Shown here piece by piece: positions 59,109 to 64,000 of a DNA stretch of 64,000 nt. The stretch comes from Oerskovia merdavium. GTDB taxonomy: Bacteria > Actinomycetota > Actinomycetes > Actinomycetales > Cellulomonadaceae. The stretch spans positions 167,744 to 231,743 of the forward strand of contig NZ_JACSQF010000001.1 of assembly GCF_014836755.1 (NCBI RefSeq), in the 5' to 3' direction. Under the pieces are notes generated by a model, which did not search any database, was not told the DNA's origin, and worked only from the letters and a program-made list of their open reading frames with translations. The position numbers and the translations under genes were made by a program. Numbering within the stretch: the stretch's first letter is position 1; every line of letters starts with the position of its first letter.

Positions 59109-59842
59109 GAGTGTTCCGTCGGGAGAGTGACCGGTCGCGTGAGCGCGATGAGCAGTGCAAGGACGGCACGTGCCAGGAAGACGGCGGCCTTGACAGGATT
59201 GTGCGAGGGCGTGCCGCCGGCACGAGGCCGCATCGAGACCCCGACCTGGCGCACACGCAGACCCGAGCGCGCCGAGATGACGAGCGACTCGACGGTGTCG
59301 CCAAGGTACTCGGCCGGGTACTCACGCGCGAAGAGCTCGATCGCGCGACGGTTGGAGGCCTTGAACCCGGAGGTCGTGTCCGTCAGCCGTGTGTTCGCGA
59401 CCCTCGACAGGACGAGCGAGAGGACCCGCATGGCCCACCGACGCGGTCCGCGGACGGAGTACGCGCCCTCGCCGGCGAAACGGGCACCGATCACGACGTC
59501 AGCCTGCTCCTCAGCCATGACCCGCAGCAGCGAGGCCACCTCGGCAGGGTCGTGCTGGCCGTCCGCGTCGAGCTGGACGGCGACGTCGTAGCCCTCTCGC
59601 TGGGCAAACTTGTACCCCGCGCGCATGGCCCCGCCCACCCCGAGGTTGACCGGCAGGTCGAGCACCATGGCTCGGCCCCGACGCGCCACCTGGCTCGTGC
59701 GGTCCGTCGAGCCGTCGTTGACCACGAGCACGTCTGCGTCAGGAAGGGTGGCCTGCACGTCGTCCAGGACTCCTGGCAGCGCCTCCTGCTCGTTCCATGC
59801 GGGCAGGACGACGAGTACGCGTCGCTCAGCGGACGAGGGCAC
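59105..59842 (-). CDS. family 2 glycosyltransferase, polyprenyl-phosphate sugar synthase type
   Basis: The 245-residue enzyme has the GT2 motifs VLVVLPAWNEQEALPGVL, DVLVVNDGSTDRT, NLGVGGAMRAGY, QLDADGQHDP with the DxD metal site, and GARFAGEGAYSVRGPRR. This pattern is that of dolichol-phosphate mannose or polyprenyl-phosphate glucose synthases, which load a sugar onto a lipid carrier at the inner face of the membrane. It lacks C-terminal membrane spans, consistent with reliance on the neighbouring DUF2304 protein. GTG 59842 starts it, 62 bases after the epimerase. Confidence 0.9.
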   Translation of the reverse strand: MPSSAERRVLVVLPAWNEQEALPGVLDDVQATLPDADVLVVNDGSTDRTSQVARRGRAMVLDLPVNLGVGGAMRAGYKFAQREGYDVAVQLDADGQHDPAEVASLLRVMAEEQADVVIGARFAGEGAYSVRGPRRWAMRVLSLVLSRVANTRLTDTTSGFKASNRRAIELFAREYPAEYLGDTVESLVISARSGLRVRQVGVSMRPRAGGTPSHNPVKAAVFLARAVLALLIALTRPVTLPTEHS

Positions 59843-59904
59843 GGCTTCCCTCCAGGGGCAGGATCGGTCGAGGGGCGGCGGCCCCGCGTCGGAGTGAGCT
59901 CATC

Positions 59905-60999
59905 TCAGACCTCGAGCCGCTCGATCGCGTCGACCACGACGCGCGACGGGTGGGCGTCGTCCTCGAGGTCCGTGCGACGGTAGGAGTCGACGTCCTGCAG
60001 GAAGTGCTCCAGCCGAGCGACGTCCATCTCGGTGAGGATCGCGTTCTCGCCCAACCCCTGGTGGCTCTCGGTCTTGAGCCGGTGGATCGCGCACGGGATC
60101 CCCAGGTGCGCGCACTCCTGCTGCACGCCGCCCGAGTCGGTCACGACGAACCGGGCCCCGGAGAGCACGGGGAGGAAGTCGACGTAGCGCAGCTTGTCCT
60201 TGATGACGAACCGGTCGTCGAAGAGCCCCAGCAGGTCGTACTCGACCAGACGCGCCTTCTCGGACTCGCCTGCGAAGTACACGATCGGCATCTTCGCCGA
60301 GGCGTCCTTGAGCACGCGGAGCGCTTGCGTGTACGCCTTCTGGTCACGGACCAGCTCGAACCGGTGCAGCGTCGAGAGGCCGTATCCGGCCGGCAGGTCG
60401 CCGACCTCGTCGGCGGGTCCACGTTCCAGCACCAGGCGCACAGCGTCGATGACGGTGTTCCCTCCGGTGCACACGACCCCGCGACGACCCGAGAGGTTCT
60501 TCACCTCGACCTCGCTCGGGGCGAAGTGCAGGTGCACCAGCCCGGAGGTCAGCTTGCGGTTGATCTCCTCGGGCAGCGGGTGCAGCAGGTGACCGCTACG
60601 CATCCCTGCCTCGATGTGCCCCACCTTCGCACCCAGCATGCGCCCGATCATCGCGCCGATGAACGTCGTGAACGTGTCCCCGTGCACCAGCACGACCGGC
60701 GTGCGACCGTCCGCCCGCAGACGTCGGCGCAGCTCCGCGCGTCGTGAGAGCGTCGTCCGCGCGACACGCGTCACCCACCCGGGCACCTGGGCGGTGCGCG
60801 CCAGGTTCTTCGCGCTCTCACGAGGCACGAGCCACACGGCGGGATCCGGCAGCTCAAGGTCGCCCAGCACTGCGGGCAGCTCCTGGACGTGCTGGCCCGT
60901 GTACCAGATCTCCGGGGTGCTCCCACGGCTGATCAGCTCGTGGTGGACGGGGGCGATCTTGATGAGTTCGGCGGTCGTGCCGACGATGAAGACGATCAA
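59905..60999 (-). CDS. UDP-N-acetylglucosamine 2-epimerase family protein (WbpI-like)
   Basis: The 364-residue enzyme belongs to the WecB/WbpI family. It shows VFIVGTTAELIKIAPVHHEL, VLVHGDTFTTFIGAMIGRML, KVGHIEAGMRSGHLLHPLPE, EINRKL, and DSGGVQQECAHLGIPC. It swaps the configuration at C2 of UDP-GlcNAc or an acidic derivative. Beside the Gfo/Idh, DegT and acetyltransferase genes the likely substrate is UDP-GlcNAc(3NAc)A. TTG 60999 has GGAAGG seven bases upstream; the upstream open frame has no good start. A 21-bp hairpin separates it from the Gfo/Idh gene. Confidence 0.87.
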   Translation of the reverse strand: MIVFIVGTTAELIKIAPVHHELISRGSTPEIWYTGQHVQELPAVLGDLELPDPAVWLVPRESAKNLARTAQVPGWVTRVARTTLSRRAELRRRLRADGRTPVVLVHGDTFTTFIGAMIGRMLGAKVGHIEAGMRSGHLLHPLPEEINRKLTSGLVHLHFAPSEVEVKNLSGRRGVVCTGGNTVIDAVRLVLERGPADEVGDLPAGYGLSTLHRFELVRDQKAYTQALRVLKDASAKMPIVYFAGESEKARLVEYDLLGLFDDRFVIKDKLRYVDFLPVLSGARFVVTDSGGVQQECAHLGIPCAIHRLKTESHQGLGENAILTEMDVARLEHFLQDVDSYRRTDLEDDAHPSRVVVDAIERLEV

Positions 61000-61166
61000 C
61001 GGTGTTCCTTCCAGGTGACGTGAAGAGCGTACCGGTCCCGGGGCAAAGTCCTGTACGCACGTCCGGGAAGATCCGCCGCCAGGAGCCCGCGCACCATGGG
61101 CACCCGCGTCGCGGGACAGCAGGCCCGACGGCCGGTCGGTGCGGGTCCCGTCCGAAGGCCACGCGC

Positions 61167-61211
61167 GAGGACCGGTGGTGGGCGAGGTGTCCTCGCCCAC
61201 CACCGGTCCTC
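61167..61211. terminator. perfect 21-bp hairpin between Gfo/Idh and epimerase genes
   Basis: Positions 61167-61187 pair exactly with 61191-61211 around a 3-base loop. It lies 16 bases beyond the Gfo/Idh stop. It may terminate or attenuate the WbpD-E-B part, with the epimerase unit starting anew. Confidence 0.8.
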
Positions 61212-61226
61212 GGCGTCAGGTCCGCG

Positions 61227-62213
61227 TCAGAGCCTGATGGTCTGCCCGGTCCTCGCCGACTCGGCCGCGGCCTCGGCGACGACCAGCGTGTGCACCCCGG
61301 CCGTCAGGGAGACGACGTCGTCGCGGACCCCGAGGACCGCGTCGCGGAAGGCCTCGTGCTCGACCCTCAGCGGCTCGCGCTTCGCGTGCGCATACCGGAT
61401 GATGTCGCCCTCGGCGACGCCACGGAACACGGTGATCGAGTCCCACTCGGTGGGGATGACACCGTTGGCGTAGAACGTGAGGTCCGCGCTCGCCGTGTCC
61501 GCGACGAAGGCGCCGCGCTCACCGGTGACGATCGTCAGGCGCTCCTTCATGGGCGAGAGCCAGTTCACCACGTGGCTCACGATCACGCCGCTGTCCAGGA
61601 GCCCGGTGGCCAGCACCATGTCCTCGTGCTCTCGGCCGCTGCGGTGCGCCGTCTGCGCCGAGATGCTGCGGTAGGGCGAACGTGCGATCCACGAGGTCAG
61701 GTCGATGTCGTGCGTGCCGAGGTCCTTGATGACCCCGACGTCCGCGATCCGGGCGGGGAACGGCCCCTGGCGGCGGGTCGCGATCTGGTAGACCTCGCCG
61801 AGCTCGCCTGCCTCCAGGCGTCGTCGAGCCTCCTGCAGCGCCGGGTTGAAGCGCTCGACGTGCCCGACGCAGCCCACGAGACCCGCATCGGTGAACGCCT
61901 GCGCGACCCGCCGTCCGGCCTCGGCCGTCGCGGCGATCGGCTTCTCGACCATCGTGTGCACGCCTGCGTCCGCCAGCGCGACGCAGACCTCCTCGTGGTA
62001 GACCGTCGGGACGGCGACCATCGCCATGTCGATGCCCGCGGCGACGAGCTCCTCGACGTCGCGCAGCACCTCCAGGGGGCCCGCCACCCCGAACGGGTCG
62101 CCACCAGGATCGGCGACGGCGACCAGGTCGACGCCGTCGATCTCCCGCAGGACACGCGCGTGGTGACGTCCCATGCTCCCGAGCCCGATGAGCCCCGCCC
62201 GCAGGTTCGCCAT
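61227..62213 (-). CDS. Gfo/Idh/MocA family oxidoreductase (WbpB-like)
   Basis: The 328-residue enzyme has a Rossmann NAD domain (LRAGLIGLGSMGRHHARVL), the EKPIA active-site segment MVEKPIAATAEAGRRVA, and GHVERFNPALQEA, then a two-domain beta-sheet half. It resembles WbpB, which oxidises UDP-GlcNAcA at C3 with NAD. The start (ATG 62213) lies one base from the aminotransferase stop, so the genes are cotranscribed. The adjacent DegT and acetyltransferase genes support the UDP-3-keto-GlcNAcA pathway. A hairpin follows. Confidence 0.88.
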   Translation of the reverse strand: MANLRAGLIGLGSMGRHHARVLREIDGVDLVAVADPGGDPFGVAGPLEVLRDVEELVAAGIDMAMVAVPTVYHEEVCVALADAGVHTMVEKPIAATAEAGRRVAQAFTDAGLVGCVGHVERFNPALQEARRRLEAGELGEVYQIATRRQGPFPARIADVGVIKDLGTHDIDLTSWIARSPYRSISAQTAHRSGREHEDMVLATGLLDSGVIVSHVVNWLSPMKERLTIVTGERGAFVADTASADLTFYANGVIPTEWDSITVFRGVAEGDIIRYAHAKREPLRVEHEAFRDAVLGVRDDVVSLTAGVHTLVVAEAAAESARTGQTIRL

Positions 62214-62214
62214 C

Positions 62215-63315
62215 TCAGGCACCCGCCTTCACGACGCTGTTGACGCTGTTGACGATGCGGTCGAGGTCCTCGGCCGACAGGGACGGGTGCACCGGCAGGG
62301 AGATCACCTGGGCGGCTGCCTCCTCGGTGCGCGGCAGGTGGAGGTCCGGCGCGAAGTGCGCGAGGCTCTCGAGGCGGTGGTTGGGGATCGGGTAGTAGAC
62401 CCCGCACCCGACTCCGTGCTCCTCGCGCAGGGCCTGGACGACGCGGTCACGGTCCTCGGGCACGCGGATCGTGTACTGGTGGTAGACGTGGGTCGCCCCC
62501 GGCGCGACAGCCGGGACCACGACCCCCTCCAGGTGCGCGGAGAGGAAGTCGGCGTTGGAGCGGCGCGTCGCCGTCCACCCCTCGACCTTGGTGAGCTGCA
62601 CACGCCCGATCGCCGCGTGCACGTCGGTCATGCGCGCGTTGAAGCCGATGACCTCGTTCGCATACTGACGTTCCATGCCCTGGTTGCGCAGCAGGCGCAC
62701 GTTGCGGGCGACGTCCTCGGTCGCGCACGAGACCATGCCCCCTTCGCCGGAGGTCATGTTCTTCGTCGGGTAGAGACTGAACATCGCGAAGGTCCCGAAC
62801 GACCCCACGCGGCGCCCGTCCAGCATCGCACCGTGCGCCTGCGCCGCGTCCTCGAACAGGAGCAGGTCGTGCTCGTCGGCCAGCTTCTGCAGCGCCGCCA
62901 TGTTCGCGGGGTGACCGTAGAGGTGCACCGGCATGATCGCCTTGGTGCGCGGGGTGATGGCCGCGCGCACCGACTCCGGGTCGAGGCAGTAGTAGTCCGG
63001 CTCGATGTCCGCGAACACCGGTGTCGCGCCGGTCAGTGCGACCGAGTTGGCGGTCGCCGCGAACGTGAACGAGGGCACGATGACCTCGTCGCCGGGGCCG
63101 ACACCCGCAGCGAGCAGCCCCAGGTGCAGCCCCGAGGTGCCCGAGTTCACCGCCACGCACGTCTGCCCGTCGACGAGGACCTCGGCGAACTCCTTCTCGA
63201 AGGTAGCGACCTCCGGGCCCTGCGCGATCATGCCGCTGCGCAGCACGCGGTCCACGGCCTCGCGCTCCTCGTCGCCGATGATCGGCTTCGCCGCCGGGAT
63301 CATGCTCTGGCTCAT
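62215..63315 (-). CDS. DegT/DnrJ/EryC1 family aminotransferase (WbpE-like)
   Basis: The 366-residue PLP enzyme has the family pattern: AVNSGTSGLHLGLLAAGVGP, FEDAAQAHGA with Asp156, and the PLP-binding lysine in SLYPTKNMTSGEGG (Lys185), then NARMTDVHAAIGRVQL. It would transaminate the 3-keto sugar made by WbpB to the 3-amino sugar. ATG 63315 overlaps the acetyltransferase stop (ATGA on the minus strand). Substrate assignment comes from the neighbours. Confidence 0.93.
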   Translation of the reverse strand: MSQSMIPAAKPIIGDEEREAVDRVLRSGMIAQGPEVATFEKEFAEVLVDGQTCVAVNSGTSGLHLGLLAAGVGPGDEVIVPSFTFAATANSVALTGATPVFADIEPDYYCLDPESVRAAITPRTKAIMPVHLYGHPANMAALQKLADEHDLLLFEDAAQAHGAMLDGRRVGSFGTFAMFSLYPTKNMTSGEGGMVSCATEDVARNVRLLRNQGMERQYANEVIGFNARMTDVHAAIGRVQLTKVEGWTATRRSNADFLSAHLEGVVVPAVAPGATHVYHQYTIRVPEDRDRVVQALREEHGVGCGVYYPIPNHRLESLAHFAPDLHLPRTEEAAAQVISLPVHPSLSAEDLDRIVNSVNSVVKAGA

Positions 63316-63908
63316 GCTGCCACTACCTCTCTGATGGTGTCGTCGTGCTCTTCGTACCGGACCCCCGTCTCGGGGCACACCCAGTGCTGGCCGTCCTGCC
63401 GCAGCGGGTGGCCCGCCCGCCCGACCCAGCCGACCCGCCGTGCGGGCACCCCGGCGACGATGGCGTGCGCCGGGACGTCGCGCGTGACCACCGCTCCAGC
63501 AGCCACCGTGGCCCACGCACCGATCGACAGGGGAGCCACGCAGACCGCCCGTGCCCCGATCGAGGCACCGTCACCGATCCGCACGCCGACCGCATCCCAG
63601 TCGGAAGCACTCTTGAGGGAGCCGTCGGGGTTGACCGCTCGCGGGTACGTGTCGTTCGTCAGGACGACCCCCGGGCCGACGAAGACACCGTCTCCCAGCA
63701 CGGCGGGCTCGTACACGAGCGCGTAGTTCTGGATCTTGCAGTTGCGCCCCACCTGCACGCCGGTGCCGATGTAAGCTCCACGGCCCACCACGCAACCCTC
63801 GCCCAGGTGGACGCCCTCGCGCACTTGCGCCAGGTGCCAGACCTGGCTGCCGTCGCCGATCTCGGCGCCCTCGGCGACGTCCGCGCTCGGTGCCACTCGG
63901 ATACTCAC
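63312..63908 (-). CDS. left-handed beta-helix acetyltransferase (WbpD-like)
   Basis: The 198-residue protein is built of hexapeptide repeats (IGDGSQVWHLAQVREGVHLG, VVGRGAYIGTGVQVGRNCKI) and has the WbpD-type NDTYPRAVNPDG and WATVAAGAVVTRDVPAHAIV segments. It would acetylate the 3-amino group to give UDP-GlcNAc(3NAc)A. GTG 63908 follows GGGGG by five bases; GTG 63920 is an alternative start. The C-terminal end has a short CPETGVRYEE extension with only one Cys. Upstream at 63921-64000 there is no coding start; the operon promoter may be here. Confidence 0.87.
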   Translation of the reverse strand: MSIRVAPSADVAEGAEIGDGSQVWHLAQVREGVHLGEGCVVGRGAYIGTGVQVGRNCKIQNYALVYEPAVLGDGVFVGPGVVLTNDTYPRAVNPDGSLKSASDWDAVGVRIGDGASIGARAVCVAPLSIGAWATVAAGAVVTRDVPAHAIVAGVPARRVGWVGRAGHPLRQDGQHWVCPETGVRYEEHDDTIREVVAA

Positions 63909-64000
63909 ATCGACCCCCACATCTCACGGCTCTCCGGATCTTCCCAGGGAAGAGGCTAGTCCACCTGGAACCGTCCTCCAGCCGCCCGGGACCAAGGTCC

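Overview
The window is a 64 kb chromosomal segment of very high G+C content. Coding density is close to complete, GTG starts are frequent, and start/stop overlaps of four bases are common. Actinobacterial marker genes (mtrA-mtrB-lpqB, whiB, an Rv3235-like gene, DUF3499, LpqB lipoprotein) and the gene content point to an actinomycete. A member of the Micrococcales such as Cellulomonas, Oerskovia, Cellulosimicrobium or Sanguibacter is my inference. Much of the order parallels the mycobacterial Rv3227-Rv3266 neighbourhood (aroA, rsgA, Rv3235, secA1, hpf, comF, lpqB, mtrB, mtrA, sahH, phosphomannomutase, DUF3499, metallopeptidase-like gene, whiB2, wbbL). I saw no tRNA, rRNA, insertion sequence, prophage or CRISPR array.

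Layout. 1-2110: end of aroA, then rsgA and hisN. 2212-4848: a minus-strand set of a CpaE/Ssd-like P-loop protein, a SAF-domain protein and a DUF6912 protein. 5051-7842: a tiny excisionase-type HTH protein, an uncharacterised gene, a LysM membrane protein and an Rv3235-like protein. 7873-18567 (minus): secA, a YcaQ-like DNA glycosylase, hpf, comF, lpqB, mtrB and mtrA. 18776-28158: a membrane protein, then DUF4129-DUF4350-MoxR-DUF58, a 39-residue membrane peptide, an AlkZ-like glycosylase, SpoIIM-like and RDD proteins. 28070-33621 (minus): acyltransferase, NarL-type response regulator, sensor kinase and a large membrane protein. 33767-35290: ahcY, followed by the relic of a short-chain dehydrogenase. 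35989-39322: a proVWX-type betaine transporter.

39484-58666 and beyond is largely envelope biogenesis: a secreted multi-domain surface protein, an O-antigen-ligase-like protein, Trm112-like protein, phosphomannomutase, DUF3499, a degenerate zincin, DUF5719, a giant membrane glycosyltransferase, WhiB, TIGR03089, a WbbL-like glycosyltransferase, rmlA and rmlC. From 63908 down to 55849 a minus-strand cluster encodes an acetyltransferase, a DegT aminotransferase, a Gfo/Idh dehydrogenase and a UDP-GlcNAc 2-epimerase, then glycosyltransferase, DUF2304, DUF2142 and a second glycosyltransferase. The four enzymes match the WbpD-WbpE-WbpB-WbpI set that makes UDP-diacetamido-mannuronic acid, so the right end looks like a surface polysaccharide locus that continues outside the window.

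The less ordinary signals are: the Wbp-type sugar pathway in a Gram-positive polymer locus; a 29-bp minisatellite copied from the 3' end of a response-regulator gene; the SDR relic; two DNA glycosylase homologues of the YcaQ (QxD) and AlkZ (QxQ) types; a zincin-family protein whose HExxH motif has become EQxxH; an 89-bp tail-to-tail overlap of two membrane-protein genes; and a recurring leaderless promoter layout with TAGGCT six or seven bases before the start codon.
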